Shown in pieces: positions 18,868-28,809 of a DNA stretch of 64,000 nt (position 1 is its first letter; each line of letters starts with the position of its first letter). A model generated the notes under the pieces. It saw only the letters and a list, made by a program, of their open reading frames with translations, searched no databases and was not told the origin of the DNA. The DNA is from Burkholderiales bacterium (GTDB lineage: Bacteria; Pseudomonadota; Gammaproteobacteria; Burkholderiales; Ga0077523): assembly GCA_022843925.1 (NCBI GenBank), contig JALHMS010000015.1, positions 63,167-127,166 of the forward strand, read 5' to 3'. A program made the translations under genes and the position numbers.

Positions 18868-21337
18868 TGCGTCGGTGAGCGCGTCGCGCCGAAAGGCCGC
18901 GTCCGCCCCCGTCGACGCCTGGTTCGCCGAACGTGGCTGGAAGCCCTTCCCGTTCCAGCGCGAGGTGTGGGACGCCTGTGGTGAGGGTGCCTCCGGCCTC
19001 CTGCACGCGACGACCGGAGCGGGGAAGACCTACGCCGTGTGGTTCGGCGCGATGCGCCACGTGGTGCCGGCCGTCGCCGGTGTCCGCGGGGCGCCGCCGC
19101 TGTCCGTCGTCTGGCTGACGCCGATGCGCGCGCTCGCGGCCGACACCGTGCGCGCCCTCGAAGCGACGTTGCCCGGCCTTGCACCTGCGTGGACCGTCGG
19201 CAGCCGCACCGGCGACACCTCGTCCGCCGAACGCGCGCGGCAGTCGAAGCGTCTGCCCACGGCGCTCGTCACGACGCCTGAGAGCCTGTCGCTCCTGCTC
19301 ACGCGGGCCGATGCGCGGGAGCGGCTCGGCGGCGTGCGGGCGGTGATCGTCGACGAGTGGCACGAACTCATGGGCAACAAGCGCGGCGTGCAGGTGCAGC
19401 TCGCCATAGCGCGACTGCGGCGGTGGAACCCCGGGCTGATCGTCTGGGGGCTATCGGCGACGCTCGGCAACCTCGACGAGGCGCGCGACGTCCTGCTGGG
19501 GCCGGGGGTGGGAGGGCGGCTGGTGCAGGGCAAGGTCGCGAAGCGCATCGAGATCGACACGCTGATTCCGAAGACCATCGAACGGTTCCCGTGGGCGGGT
19601 CACCTGGGCGTGCGACAGCGCGATGCGGTCGTACGCGAGATCGACGCCGCGGGCACCTCGCTGCTCTTCACCAACACGCGCTCGCAGGCGGAGCTGTGGT
19701 ACCAGGCGCTGCTCGAAGCGCGACCCGACTGGGCGGGTCTCATCGCCCTGCACCACGGATCGCTCGATCGCGGGCTGCGCGACTGGGTGGAGGCGGGGCT
19801 CAAGGCCGGCACGTTGAAGGCCTGCGTCTGCACGTCGAGTCTCGATCTAGGAGTCGACTTCCTGCCCGTCGAGCGCGTGCTGCAGCTCGGCAGTCCGAAG
19901 GGTGTCGCGCGCCTAACGCAGCGGGCCGGGCGATCGGGGCATGCGCCGGGTCGCGTGTCGCGCGTCACGTGCATCCCGACGCACGCCCTCGAACTCGTCG
20001 AGGCCGCCGCCGCGCGTCGCGCTTCGAAGGCCGGCCGCATCGAGTCGCGCCGGCCGCCGTCGAAGCCGATGGACGTCCTCGTCCAGCATCTCGTGACCGT
20101 CGCCCTCGGCGGCGGCTTCACGGCGGACGGACTGCTCGCGGAGATCCGGACGACGCACGCCTACCGCGACATCACCGACGACGAGTGGCGATGGGTGCTC
20201 GCGTTCGTCGTGCACGGTGGTGCGACGCTGGGCGCGTATCCCGAGTACCACCGCGTGGTGCCGGACGACGCGGGCGTCCACGGCGTGCCGGATGCGCAGA
20301 TCGCGAAGCGGCATCGCATGGGCATCGGCACGATCGTCAGCGACGCGTCGATGGAGGTGAAGTGGTTCTCCGGCGGGCGCATCGGCCACGTGGAGGAATC
20401 GTTCATCGCGATGATGAAGCCCGGCGACTGCTTCCTCTTCGCGGGGCGCCGTCTCGAGCTGGTGCGCGTGCACGAGATGTCCGCCCTGGTCCGCAAGGCG
20501 TCGTCCGACAAGGGCGCGGTGCCGCGGTGGCAGGGCGGCAAGATGCCCCTGTCGTCGGAACTCGCCGAGGCCGTCGTGGCGATCCTCGATGCTGCCGCCG
20601 ACGGGCGCGTGGAGGATCCCGAAGTGGCGGCACTCTCGCCGCTCTTCGAGATCCAGCATCGGTGGTCGCATCTGCCGGGCTCGCGCGCGCTGCTGGTCGA
20701 GACCGTGAAGACGCGCGAGGGCCATCACCTCTTCTGCTTCCCGTTCGGCGGTCGGCACGTCCACACGGGCCTCGCGAACCTCGTGGCCTGGCGCATCGCG
20801 CGCGAGACGCCGGTGACGTTCTCGATCTGCGTGAACGACTACGGCTTCGAGCTGCTGTCACCGGTGCCGGTGGACTGGCAGGGCGCCATCGGGCGAGGAC
20901 TGTTCTCTGCCGACCGTCTGCTGGACGACATCCTGGAGAGCCTGAACGCGGGGCAGCTCGCGCGGGGCCGTTTTCGCGAGATCGCGCGCGTGGCGGGGCT
21001 CGTGTTCCAGGGGTTTCCCGGGCAGCCGAAGAGCACGCGGCAGCTGCAGGCGTCGAGCGAACTCTTCTTCGACGTCTTCCGGAAGTACGACCCCGACAAT
21101 CTCCTGCTGCGTCAGGCGCAGCGCGAGGTGCTCGAGCAGGAACTGGAACTGACCCGGATGGAGCGGGTGCTGCGGGGCATCGCCGAACGGCCCGTGGCGT
21201 TCATGCGGCCACCGTACCCGACGCCGTTCGCGTTCCCCCTGATGATCGAGCGGATCCGCGAGAAGCTCAGCACCGAGAAGGTGGGCGATCGCGTGCAGCG
21301 GATGCTGGCGGAGATGGAGAAGCGTGCGGGTGGCTGA
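18851..21337 (+). CDS. Ligase-associated DEXH-box helicase (Lhr-like)
   Basis: The 828-aa superfamily 2 helicase has Walker A TTGAGKT at residues 54-60, motif II VDEWH near 167, motif III SATLGN, and motif VI-like [12 protein letters not shown]. The C-terminal region of about 350 residues is of the Lhr type. Such helicases unwind DNA 3' to 5' and are encoded with ATP-dependent ligases in a proposed DNA damage response module. The start is a GTG inside the preceding small gene; no strong ribosome binding site is needed given the overlap. A palindrome follows 40 bases past the stop. Confidence 0.93.
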   Translation: MSATPDASVSASRRKAASAPVDAWFAERGWKPFPFQREVWDACGEGASGLLHATTGAGKTYAVWFGAMRHVVPAVAGVRGAPPLSVVWLTPMRALAADTVRALEATLPGLAPAWTVGSRTGDTSSAERARQSKRLPTALVTTPESLSLLLTRADARERLGGVRAVIVDEWHELMGNKRGVQVQLAIARLRRWNPGLIVWGLSATLGNLDEARDVLLGPGVGGRLVQGKVAKRIEIDTLIPKTIERFPWAGHLGVRQRDAVVREIDAAGTSLLFTNTRSQAELWYQALLEARPDWAGLIALHHGSLDRGLRDWVEAGLKAGTLKACVCTSSLDLGVDFLPVERVLQLGSPKGVARLTQRAGRSGHAPGRVSRVTCIPTHALELVEAAAARRASKAGRIESRRPPSKPMDVLVQHLVTVALGGGFTADGLLAEIRTTHAYRDITDDEWRWVLAFVVHGGATLGAYPEYHRVVPDDAGVHGVPDAQIAKRHRMGIGTIVSDASMEVKWFSGGRIGHVEESFIAMMKPGDCFLFAGRRLELVRVHEMSALVRKASSDKGAVPRWQGGKMPLSSELAEAVVAILDAAADGRVEDPEVAALSPLFEIQHRWSHLPGSRALLVETVKTREGHHLFCFPFGGRHVHTGLANLVAWRIARETPVTFSICVNDYGFELLSPVPVDWQGAIGRGLFSADRLLDDILESLNAGQLARGRFREIARVAGLVFQGFPGQPKSTRQLQASSELFFDVFRKYDPDNLLLRQAQREVLEQELELTRMERVLRGIAERPVAFMRPPYPTPFAFPLMIERIREKLSTEKVGDRVQRMLAEMEKRAGG

Positions 21338-21377
21338 ACGCAAGCGCGCAGTCCCGGTGTCCGGGGTCCGAATGCAA

Positions 21378-21409
21378 GAGGGCCGGCGCCCCTCCGGACG
21401 CCGGCCCTC
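21378..21409. terminator. Hairpin between convergent helicase and PepSY genes
   Basis: GAGGGCCGGCG (21378-21388) pairs perfectly with CGCCGGCCCTC (21399-21409) around a 10-base loop. It sits in the 108-base gap between two gene ends that face each other. No U-tract is clear on either strand. The position and stability make a bidirectional terminator likely. Confidence 0.6.
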
Positions 21410-21445
21410 CCGGTATCGCAGTCCCGCGCCGTCGCGGGCCGAATA

Positions 21446-21952
21446 TCAGTCGACACCGATCTGGTAGGTCTCGCGCTCCACTTCGACGATCTTGCCGGTC
21501 ATCGCGTCGACCTCCACTTCCCACTCGACGCCGTCCTCACCGACGATGTCGAATTCGTAAGAGGATGAGCCGTCGGACTCGACGCTGAACTCCGTCTCGA
21601 CGATTTTTCCGGGCTTCGCCTTGAGCGCGATCTCCTGCGCTTCCTCGAGGCTGATCTTCGCCTTGAAAGCAGGATCGTCCGCGGAAGCGACTTCCTGTTC
21701 CTCCTCGGTGATCTTGCCGGTCTTGGCGTCGCACTCGACCTCCCATTCCTTGCCGTCGTCGCCCAGGATGTCGAATTCGTAGATGGGCCTGCCCTTCTCG
21801 ATCTCGGCTTCGAGCGAGACCACCTTGCCCGGGTGCTTGGCCAGCGCCGCCTTCATGCACGCTTCCATCTTCCCGTTGTGGGCATGGACGATCTGGGTGA
21901 AACCGCCGCAGAGCAGGGCGGTGGCGAGTGCGGCGACATGCTTGATCTTCAT
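21446..21952 (-). CDS. Secreted protein with two PepSY-like domains
   Basis: The 168-aa protein has a signal peptide (MKIKHVAALATALLCGGF..VHAH) and then two tandem PepSY-like repeats. The repeats contain YEFDILGDDGKEWEVECDAKTGKI near residue 60-85 and YEFDIVGEDGVEWEVEVDAMTGKI near 130-155. It is very acidic. PepSY domains occur in secreted or membrane proteins and inhibit peptidases in some cases, though most are uncharacterised. The start at 21952 follows AAGGAG on the minus strand. An upstream in-frame extension lacks a ribosome binding site. It appears to be a single-gene unit. Confidence 0.85.
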   Translation of the reverse strand: MKIKHVAALATALLCGGFTQIVHAHNGKMEACMKAALAKHPGKVVSLEAEIEKGRPIYEFDILGDDGKEWEVECDAKTGKITEEEQEVASADDPAFKAKISLEEAQEIALKAKPGKIVETEFSVESDGSSSYEFDIVGEDGVEWEVEVDAMTGKIVEVERETYQIGVD

Positions 21953-22343
21953 GGAGACTCCTTGGACAGTGGTTCCGCCGACATGCGGATGCGATCGGCA
22001 GGTGTTCGCGTGTCTCCCCCCTGTCAACCCACGGGATGGTGCGTCTTGCGCACGGTTCTCCGTCACCGTCTGTGCGATATGGATTGCTTCATCGATGGCG
22101 TCATCCCGCGCTTGGGCGCTGGCAACGCATCGATGTTCCCGATCTTATTCCTGCCAGTCTGGCGTTGCATTCCCGGCGGACGCGGGAAAAAATCATAGCT
22201 GCATAGGAATACAGTTGTCCGGTCTCCGGGCGCGGCCGGTGGTCTCGTCGTAGCCTTCCTTGCGGACGCTCCCGGCGAGGCGGTCCGCGACCGCACGTCC
22301 GCCGTCGGGGATAATGCGGGTCCGTCCCTATTCCCGAGCCCGC
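21953..22343. other. Divergent intergenic region, 391 bases, no gene seen
   Basis: This region separates the divergent PepSY and YlqF genes and is the least GC-rich gap in the window, with an A-tract near 22188. It should carry both promoters. A possible -10 for ylqF (GATAAT) lies at 22310-22315. No repeat of the two families and no RNA gene were seen. Confidence 0.5.
22310..22315 (+). promoter_or_regulatory. Possible -10 element for ylqF
   Basis: GATAAT lies 29 bases before the ATG at 22344, in a GC-rich context where such a match is uncommon. A clear -35 at the right spacing is not visible. Confidence 0.35.
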
Positions 22344-23264
22344 ATGGCCATCCAGTGGTTCCCCGGACACATGACCACCGCCCGCGACAAGGCGGCCGAG
22401 ACCATGGAGCGCACCGACGTGGTCATCGAGGTGGTCGATGCGCGTCTTCCGGAAGCGAGCACCAACCCGATGATCCGCGCCCTGCGCGAGCATCGGCAGC
22501 GGCCCTGTCTCGAGGTGCTGAACAAGTCCGACCTCGCCGACCCGGTCGCAACGCGCGCGTGGCTCGAGCACTACAACGCACAGAAGGGCGTCACCGCGGT
22601 GGCGATCTCGTGCAAGAACCCGTCGGATGTCGCTAAGGTGCTGCCGCTCTGCCGGAAGATCGCCCCGCACCGCGATTCCGCGGCGAAGCCGCTGCGACTC
22701 ATGATCATGGGCATCCCGAACGTGGGGAAGTCGACGTTGATGAACGCGCTCCTGAAGCGTCGCGTCGCGAAGGTCGGCGACGAACCGGCCGTGACGAAAT
22801 CGCAGCAGAGCCTCGAACTCGACGTGCGTACGCTCCTCACCGATACCCCCGGTCTGATGTGGCCGAAGATCCGCTACGACAGTGACGGCTTCATGCTGGC
22901 GGCGAGTCACGCGGTCGGCACCAACGCGGTGATCGAGGAGGAGGTCGCGACCTTCCTCGCGGCGAATCTTCTCGAACGGTATCCGGCGTTGCTGACGGCG
23001 CGCTACGGATTCAAGACGGAGGGCATGGACGCCGTGGCCGTCGTGGAGGCGGTGGGAAGGCGCCGCGGATGCCAGCTGCGCGGCGGCGGGCTCGATCTCG
23101 AGAAGGCAGCGCTGATCCTGCTCACCGACTATCGCCAGGGATCCCTGGGGCGCATCAGTCTGGAGACGCCCAAGACCCGGCGGGCGATGATCGCGGCCAA
23201 CGAGATCGTGGTCGCGCCGGTCGCGGGGCAGGAGCCGCTCGAGGATGCCGACGGGGAGGCGTAG
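22344..23264 (+). CDS. ylqF: Ribosome biogenesis GTPase YlqF/RbgA
   Basis: This 306-aa circularly permuted GTPase begins with the family hallmark MAIQWFPGHMTTARDK. G4 (LNKSDL) comes before G1 (GIPNVGKSTLMN) and G3 (DTPGLMWP), which is the permuted order. RbgA/YlqF assists late assembly of the 50S ribosomal subunit. The start at 22344 fits the family's conserved N-terminus and leaves out an upstream extension. The stop at 23264 is followed within 8 bases by tandem array 2. Confidence 0.93.
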   Translation: MAIQWFPGHMTTARDKAAETMERTDVVIEVVDARLPEASTNPMIRALREHRQRPCLEVLNKSDLADPVATRAWLEHYNAQKGVTAVAISCKNPSDVAKVLPLCRKIAPHRDSAAKPLRLMIMGIPNVGKSTLMNALLKRRVAKVGDEPAVTKSQQSLELDVRTLLTDTPGLMWPKIRYDSDGFMLAASHAVGTNAVIEEEVATFLAANLLERYPALLTARYGFKTEGMDAVAVVEAVGRRRGCQLRGGGLDLEKAALILLTDYRQGSLGRISLETPKTRRAMIAANEIVVAPVAGQEPLEDADGEA

Positions 23265-23271
23265 TTGATTT

Positions 23272-24010
23272 CGTGGGTCGAGCACCGCTCGACGCGGCGT
23301 CGGCTTGGGTGCTTCGACGAATCCAGGAACGCGCGCGTCGGGCGGAGCCCGACCCACGGGGGTGTTCTCGGCGCCGACGAGTCCAGTGGCGAGGATATTC
23401 GTGGGTCGAGCACCGCTCGACGCGGCGTCGGCTTGGGTGCTTCGACGAATCCAGGAACGCGCGCGTCGGGCGAAGCCCGACCCACGGGGGTTGTTTTCAG
23501 CGCCGCAGGTTCCAGTCGCGATGACTTTCGTGGGTCGAGCACCGCTCGACGCGGCGTCGGCTCGGGTGCTTCGACGAATCCAGGAACGCGCGCGTCGGGC
23601 GAAGCCCGACCCACGGGGGTTGTTTTCAGCGCCGCAGGTTCCAGTCGCGATGACTTTCGTGGGTCGAGCACCGCTCGACACGGCGTCGGCTCGGGTGCTT
23701 CGACGAATCCAGGAACGCGCGCGTCGGGCGAAGCCCGACCCACGGGGGTTGTCTTCAGCGCCGGAGGCATCCAGTGGCGATGCCATTGCGTGGGTCGAGC
23801 ACCGCTCGACGCGGCGTCGGCTCGGGTGCTTCGACGAATCCAGGAACGCGCGCGTCGGGCGAAGCCCGACCCACGGGGGTTGTTTTCAGCGCTGGAGGTT
23901 CCATTCGCGACGACTTTCGTGGGTCGAGCACCGCTCGACGCGGCGTGGCCTTGGGCATCTCGACGAATCCAGGAACGCACGCGTCGGACGGAGCCCGCCC
24001 ACCCCGTCCT
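23272..24010. repeat. Tandem array 2: about six units of 128-131 bp
   Basis: Unit starts (CGTGGGTCGAGC) are at 23272, 23400, 23529, 23658, 23789 and 23918. The unit is the reverse complement of that in arrays 1 and 3. It has palindromes GTCGAGC/GCTCGAC (loop ACC) and GTCGGGC/GCCCGAC (loops GGA, GAA), the latter followed by CCACGGGGG. The last unit loses symmetry where it meets the end of the Crp/Fnr gene. The array fills the gap between the convergent ylqF and Crp/Fnr stops, with no unrelated DNA left over. Long open frames through it follow from stop-poor sequence. Confidence 0.94.
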
Positions 24011-24018
24011 GCCTCGAC

Positions 24019-24669
24019 CTACCAAGCCTTCGGTGGCGCCCTCAGGATCACGGCACAGGTGGCTTCCTGGGCGATGTATCCGCCCCGCTTCAGGTCCGCG
24101 ATGATGCGACCCACCATTTCGCGGGACGCGCCGATCCGCTTCGCGATGTCCACGTTCGTGAGCCTGCCGGGGATCATCAGCCGGCCGTTCTCCTCGACGG
24201 CCGCGTCGAGCAGGTGACGGGCGACGCGGCCATAGACGTCGAGCAACGCCAGGTTGCCCACGGTGCGGGTGAGGACGCGCACGCGCCCGATGAGCATGCG
24301 AGCGAGGGCGGATGCCGCCTTCGGATTCGCCTCCAGGTAGGCCTCCAACTCCTCGCGGGTGAGGACGGAACAGCGGGTCGGTTCCATCGTGGCGACCGAC
24401 GCTGATCGGGGACCATGGTCCAGCATCATTTCCCCGAAGTGCTCGCCGGCGCCGTGCTCCCCCAGCAGCACCTCGCGTCCATCCTCGTCCGCGAGGTAGA
24501 CCCGCACGCGGCCCGAGAGCACCACGAACATCGTGTCGCCGTGGTCCCCCTCCTGGATGACGACGGTGTTCCGGGCGTAGCTGCGAACGGTACCGATCGC
24601 GGCGAGGGCTTCGACGGTGTCCCGCGGCAGTTGCCAGAGCGGGTGCTCGGAAGGTGGTGGCTTCGTCAT
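24019..24669 (-). CDS. Crp/Fnr-family transcriptional regulator
   Basis: The 216-aa protein has an N-terminal cyclic-nucleotide-binding-type beta barrel (GDHGDTMFVVLSGRVRVYL, with GAGEHFGEM). A long dimer helix and a C-terminal winged helix follow (LTNVDIAKRIGASREMVGRIIADLKRGG). No Fnr-type N-terminal cysteines are seen, so oxygen sensing through an iron-sulfur cluster is unlikely; the ligand is unknown. The start at 24669 leaves 38 bases to the enoyl-CoA hydratase gene upstream on the same strand. The two could share a transcript. Tandem array 2 abuts its 3' end. Confidence 0.88.
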   Translation of the reverse strand: MTKPPPSEHPLWQLPRDTVEALAAIGTVRSYARNTVVIQEGDHGDTMFVVLSGRVRVYLADEDGREVLLGEHGAGEHFGEMMLDHGPRSASVATMEPTRCSVLTREELEAYLEANPKAASALARMLIGRVRVLTRTVGNLALLDVYGRVARHLLDAAVEENGRLMIPGRLTNVDIAKRIGASREMVGRIIADLKRGGYIAQEATCAVILRAPPKAW

Positions 24670-24706
24670 GGGGATGGGAGGGTCGGCGAGGTCCCGGGTC
24701 GCGCCG

Positions 24707-25480
24707 CTATGGCGCCTTCGACGCGTCGCGCCGGGCGGCAAGGAAGCGGGCCATCGCGGCCTGCGGCTCACCGCTTGCGTACGCGGTACGTTGGGCGACG
24801 ATGGCGGCATCCAGCGCACCTTCGAACGCGGCGTCGGTCTGGGCGCGGAAGCGCTGCTTGGTGAGGCGCATGGCGGTCACCGGCTGCGCGGCGAGGCGTT
24901 CGGCGAGACCGAGGGCGGTCGGGAACACGTCGGCCTGCGGCACGAGGCGACTCAGGAGCCCCATCTCCCACGCCCGCTGCCCGGTCACGAGGTCCCCCAG
25001 CAGCGACAATTCCACGTTGTGACCGAGCGTCGTGTGCCACGCCATCATCTGCGAGCCCACGATCGATGCGAGGCCGGCGCGGATTTCCGGCTGTCCGATG
25101 CGCATCTCCGGATAGCCCACGCGGAGATCGCAGCACAGGCCGATCTGGAAGCCGGCGCCCGCCGCGGTGCCGTTGAAGGCGGCGACCGCGGGCTTGTCCA
25201 GCGCGCGCACGGCGCGGTACATCCGATGGTTGGCGGTGAGCCATGCAGCGACATCGTCGATGCCGTAGGTGGCGGTCTCGCCGAGATCCTGCCCGCTGCA
25301 GAACGCACGTTCCCCGGCCCCCGTGATGATCACCGCCCTGATCGCGTCGTCGGCATCCGCCGCGGCCAGCGCAGCGATCAGGCGGTCGCGCAGCGCGGTG
25401 TCGATCGCGTTCATCGACGCCGGGCGATGCAGTGTCAGGACGCGTACGCTTCCGTGGGTGTCTTCGAGGAGGGAGTCCAT
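24707..25480 (-). CDS. Enoyl-CoA hydratase/isomerase family protein
   Basis: This 257-aa crotonase-fold protein has the oxyanion-hole segments SGQDLGETATYG and NGTAAGAGFQIGLCCDLRVG, the latter with an Ala-Gly-Ala variant of the usual GGG. GQPEIRAGLASIVGSQ follows. The family hydrates or isomerises acyl-CoA thioesters in fatty-acid or aromatic catabolism. Glu residues at the usual hydratase positions are not both evident, so a different acyl-CoA reaction is possible. The FKBP gene ends 33 bases upstream of its start on the same strand, and the Crp/Fnr gene follows after 38 bases. Confidence 0.85.
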   Translation of the reverse strand: MDSLLEDTHGSVRVLTLHRPASMNAIDTALRDRLIAALAAADADDAIRAVIITGAGERAFCSGQDLGETATYGIDDVAAWLTANHRMYRAVRALDKPAVAAFNGTAAGAGFQIGLCCDLRVGYPEMRIGQPEIRAGLASIVGSQMMAWHTTLGHNVELSLLGDLVTGQRAWEMGLLSRLVPQADVFPTALGLAERLAAQPVTAMRLTKQRFRAQTDAAFEGALDAAIVAQRTAYASGEPQAAMARFLAARRDASKAP

Positions 25481-25512
25481 CGTCGTCCGATCGTCGGATG
25501 GGGAGGGAGGCG

Positions 25513-25989
25513 CTACTTCACGTTCCGCTCGGCGACCACGTCGATCAGCCGGACCTCGAAGATCAGCGTGGAGTTCGGCGGCACTTCCCCGAACGCGAGC
25601 CGGTCGCCGTAGCCCATGCGCGGCGGAATCACGAGCGTGCGTTCGCCACCGACCTTCATCCCGAGGACGCCGCGATCGACACCGCTGATCATCCGCCCCA
25701 CGCCGATCAACACCGACAGCGGGACGCCTCGCTCGATGGAGCTGTCGAAGCGTGCGCCCTTGCGCTCCGGCTTCGTGAGGTCGTAGACGAAGCCCTCGTA
25801 ATCGATGACCACGAACTTGCCGGGCTCGGCCTCGGGACCGTCGCCCACCTTGCGCTCGATCACGACGGTCTTCTTCTGGACGCTGTCGGGCAGCGTGTCC
25901 GTGAACTGCAGCTGGCGGTCCTGGGCGACCCCGGGCAACGGCAGGCCGGCGGCGAGGACGAGCAGCAGAATGACGAAACGGCGTGGCAC
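25513..25989 (-). CDS. FKBP-type peptidyl-prolyl isomerase, secreted
   Basis: The 158-aa protein has a signal peptide (MPRRFVILLLVLAAGLPLPGVAQ), giving a periplasmic enzyme. The FKBP domain shows DYEGFVYD, FDSSIERGVPLSVLIGVG and GERTLVIPPRMGYGDR, then TLIFEVRLIDV at the C-terminus. All match the usual active-site pocket. It speeds up prolyl cis-trans isomerisation during folding of exported proteins. A hypothetical membrane-anchored protein precedes it on the same strand by 70 bases. Confidence 0.9.
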   Translation of the reverse strand: MPRRFVILLLVLAAGLPLPGVAQDRQLQFTDTLPDSVQKKTVVIERKVGDGPEAEPGKFVVIDYEGFVYDLTKPERKGARFDSSIERGVPLSVLIGVGRMISGVDRGVLGMKVGGERTLVIPPRMGYGDRLAFGEVPPNSTLIFEVRLIDVVAERNVK

Positions 25990-26059
25990 GGCGATGCTCC
26001 GGGCGGAAATGGTCCGGGTCGAGGATACCGCAGGGGCTGTGGAGTGTCCCTGGACGGCC

Positions 26060-26713
26060 TCAGTCGAGCGCGAGGAGCGCGCGGACCGCGTCGCGCCGCG
26101 GCAGGCGTTCCGGGTCGATGACGACGTGGCGCAGGCCGGCGCGCGCGAGGGTCGTGCTCACGGCGGCAGGGGGGCCTTCCGGCGTTGCGAGATCCGCGAG
26201 GGCGACGACGGCGAGGTCGGGGCGGCAGACGACGAGCGTGAAGACGTGGCCGCGCGCGATCCCGGCGTCCGCGACGATCTCGCCGAGGGAGACCCGGGCG
26301 AACACGAGGTGATCGGGGAGCGCGGTGCGGAACACCAGAAAGGCCAGCTTCGCGGGGCCCGACAGCAGTGGTGCCGCTTTCGCGGCGGACGGGGGCGCGG
26401 CTGGTGATGCCGGTGGCAATGCCCGCGGTCCCGACGGTGCGGCGACTGCGGATGGCGTCGGCGGCAAGGCGCCCGTGGCCGGGCGAGCGGCCTCCGTGAC
26501 AGTCTCCGGCGGCAGCGGCGCATCGCCCACGCGGTGCGTCGCGACGAACTGTTCGAGTTCGTTCGCGCGCTCGTCGCGGCGGGCCTTGCCCTTCGGGAGG
26601 TCCAGCTTCATGCCGCTGCCGCCCTCGCCCTTGAGGTGCCGCATCAGCCGATACCACCCGATGAGCACCCCGCCCATCAGGATGAAACCGATCACGACGT
26701 TCATCCAGTCCAT
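26060..26713 (-). CDS. Membrane-anchored protein with possible DUF2726-like C-terminal domain
   Basis: The 217-aa protein has one N-terminal membrane helix (NVVIGFILMGGVLIGWYRL), a charged stretch, then a long Pro/Ala-rich linker (about 75-125). A folded C-terminal domain of about 90 residues follows (RTALPDHLVFARVSLGEIV, VVCRPDLAVVALADL). The last part resembles DUF2726, a nuclease-like fold found in some DNA-handling proteins, but the match is weak and a metal site is not obvious. Its function is unknown. It is divergent from the Thx gene. Confidence 0.6.
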   Translation of the reverse strand: MDWMNVVIGFILMGGVLIGWYRLMRHLKGEGGSGMKLDLPKGKARRDERANELEQFVATHRVGDAPLPPETVTEAARPATGALPPTPSAVAAPSGPRALPPASPAAPPSAAKAAPLLSGPAKLAFLVFRTALPDHLVFARVSLGEIVADAGIARGHVFTLVVCRPDLAVVALADLATPEGPPAAVSTTLARAGLRHVVIDPERLPRRDAVRALLALD

Positions 26714-26785
26714 GGTTTTCGAGGAAGGTGGCGACGGGTTCGAGTGTAGCCGGACAACGATCCTGCCTTTCGGCGGTCGTCTCCC

Positions 26786-26792
26786 TTAGAAT
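26786..26792 (+). promoter_or_regulatory. Possible -10 element for the Thx gene
   Basis: TTAGAAT lies about 34 bases before the Thx start. The same TAGAAT core sits at a similar distance before several other genes here (38120, 50453, 59599). No clear -35 is seen. Confidence 0.4.
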
Positions 26793-26825
26793 CGAGGGTC
26801 TACCCACCCACCACGAGGAGCACAC

Positions 26826-26954
26826 ATGGGCGCTGGCGACGTACGTACGCGGAAGGGCAAGATCAAGAACGGCAGCTATGGCAAGACCCGTCCGGGACGC
26901 AACAAGAAGGCGCCGCCGCCTTTGAAGCCGGGGCTGCGTCCCCGCGCGAAGTAA
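26826..26954 (+). CDS. thx: Small ribosomal protein Thx-type (bTHX)
   Basis: A 42-aa basic protein starts at ATG 26826, after GAGGAG at 26815-26820. It begins MGAGDVRTRKGKIKNGSYGK and continues TRPGRNKKAPP, the conserved pattern of 30S protein Thx, which fills a cavity at the head of the small subunit. It is small, Lys/Arg/Gly-rich and lacks acidic clusters. It appears to be a one-gene unit with its own promoter. Confidence 0.88.
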   Translation: MGAGDVRTRKGKIKNGSYGKTRPGRNKKAPPPLKPGLRPRAK

Positions 26955-27083
26955 GGCGCCGGGCCGGGGCTGCGCCGCGGCTCGAAGCAGGGCGGGCAGC
27001 CGCGGGGTCAGGTGCCCGCATCGCCCGGCTCCGCGTGCCGGCCTTCGATACCTGCCCCCTTCTCCTCCCATCCTCCTCGCACC

Positions 27084-28772
27084 GTGGCCTTCGATCGCTA
27101 TCTCCGTCATGCGGATCTGGTCGCGGCGCTCCGTGCGCTCGTGGCCGATCACCCGGATCTCTTCGGTATCGAGACCATCGGCCACAGCCACGAGGGGCGC
27201 GAGATCCTGGCGGTCACGGCCACCTGCATCCGCACGGGTCCGGCCGCGGACAAGCCCGCCTTCTGGGTCGACGGCAACATCCACGCGACCGAGGTCGCCG
27301 GCTCGATGGCGTGTCTATACTTCCTGCAGCACCTCGCCCGGGAGTACGGCCGCGATCCCGAGGTGACGCGCGCACTCGACACGCGCGCTTTCTACGTCGC
27401 ACCACGCCTGAACCCCGACGGCGCCGAGTGGGCGCTGGCCGATGTCCCGAAGCTCATCCGGTCGTCCACGCGCCCGTATCCGTACGACGAAACTCCCGTG
27501 GGCGGGCTCCGCCGGGAGGACATCGACGGTGACGGGCGTGTCCTCACGATGCGCCTGCGCGACGACAACGGTCCGTGGAAGGTGAGCGATCGCGATCCGC
27601 GGCTGCTTGTGCGTCGCGATCCGGTCGAGACCGGCGGGACCTACTACCGCTTGCTGCCCGAGGGCTTCGTCGACGAGCACGACGGCGTCACGATCGGCAT
27701 GCAGGCCATCCGCGAAGGGCTCGACCTCAACCGGAACTTCCCGGCGCACTGGCGGCAGGAACACGAACAGCACGGCGCGGGCCCGTTCCCGACCTCCGAG
27801 CCCGAAGTGCGGGCCTCCGTCGCGTTCATCGCGTCGCATCCGAACATCACCGGCGGCGTCGCCTTCCACACCTACAGCGGCGTGCTGCTGCGTCCGTATT
27901 CCCACCTCGCCGACGACACCCTGCCGGCCGAGGACCTCTGGACGTACCAGAAGCTCGGCGCGAAGGGGACCGAACTCACGGGCTATCCGAACATCTCGGT
28001 CTTCCACGACTTCCGCTATCACCCGAAGGAGGTCATCACCGGCTCCTTCGACGACTGGCTCTACGAGCACGCCGGCGTCTTCGCCTGGACGGTCGAGATC
28101 TGGAGCCCGCAGCGCGAGGCCGGCATCTCGGACTACCGGTTCATCGAGTGGTACCGCGAGCATCCGGTCGAGGACGACCTCGCGTTGCTCGCCTGGAACG
28201 ACGGTCCGCTGAAGGGCGAAGGCTTCGTGCCGTGGTATCCCTTCGAGCATCCGCAGCTGGGGCCGGTCGAGCTGGGTGGCTGGAACGCCCTCTACACGTG
28301 GAGCAATCCGCCCCGCGCGATGCTCGAGCGCGAAGTGGCGCGCTTCCCGGCGTGGCTCGTCTGGCATGCGCTGGTCTCGCCGAGACTCGAACTCTTCCGC
28401 GCTGACGTCGAGGCGCTCGGCCCCGACACATGGCGCGTGCGCCTCGTGGTGCACAACACCGGCTGGCTGCCCACGTACGTGACGAAGCGGGGCCTCGCGA
28501 ACAAGCTCTGCCGCGGGGTCGTCGCCACGATCGCACTGCCGGACGGTGTCGCACTCGTCACCGGCGCGGCGCGGACCGAAGCGGGCCAGCTGGAAGGCCG
28601 CGCCTACAAGTCGTCCGCACCCTCCGCATGGTCGGGGTGGGGCGGCGACACCACCGCCGATCGCGCGAAGTTCGAATGGGTCGTCCGCGGCCCAGGCGGC
28701 AGCCGGCTGCAGCTCGCTGCCCGCCATGACCGTGCGGGGGCGGTCAGCGTCGACATCGTTCTCCAGGCCTGA
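27084..28772 (+). CDS. M14-family zinc carboxypeptidase
   Basis: About 562 aa from a GTG at 27084; a longer start at 27012 would add a low-complexity Pro/Ser tail. GHSHEGREI and GNIHATEVAGS give the first zinc ligands (HxxE), and FHTYSGVLLRPY supplies the third His. WTVEIWSP carries the catalytic glutamate. The C-terminal 200 residues are a beta-rich domain typical of large bacterial M14 enzymes. It would remove C-terminal amino acids or cleave peptidoglycan-type peptides; no signal peptide is seen. Start assignment is uncertain because no ribosome binding site is clear. Confidence 0.85.
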   Translation: MAFDRYLRHADLVAALRALVADHPDLFGIETIGHSHEGREILAVTATCIRTGPAADKPAFWVDGNIHATEVAGSMACLYFLQHLAREYGRDPEVTRALDTRAFYVAPRLNPDGAEWALADVPKLIRSSTRPYPYDETPVGGLRREDIDGDGRVLTMRLRDDNGPWKVSDRDPRLLVRRDPVETGGTYYRLLPEGFVDEHDGVTIGMQAIREGLDLNRNFPAHWRQEHEQHGAGPFPTSEPEVRASVAFIASHPNITGGVAFHTYSGVLLRPYSHLADDTLPAEDLWTYQKLGAKGTELTGYPNISVFHDFRYHPKEVITGSFDDWLYEHAGVFAWTVEIWSPQREAGISDYRFIEWYREHPVEDDLALLAWNDGPLKGEGFVPWYPFEHPQLGPVELGGWNALYTWSNPPRAMLEREVARFPAWLVWHALVSPRLELFRADVEALGPDTWRVRLVVHNTGWLPTYVTKRGLANKLCRGVVATIALPDGVALVTGAARTEAGQLEGRAYKSSAPSAWSGWGGDTTADRAKFEWVVRGPGGSRLQLAARHDRAGAVSVDIVLQA

Positions 28773-28776
28773 TCGC

Positions 28777-28809
28777 AGGCCCTCCGCGCCGGGGCCGGGA
28801 GGCGGGCCT
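28777..28809 (+). terminator. Weak hairpin after the carboxypeptidase gene
   Basis: AGGCCC (28777-28782) pairs with GGGCCT (28804-28809), with extra partial pairing inside. There is no T-run. It may help terminate the M14 gene before the HDOD gene. Confidence 0.3.
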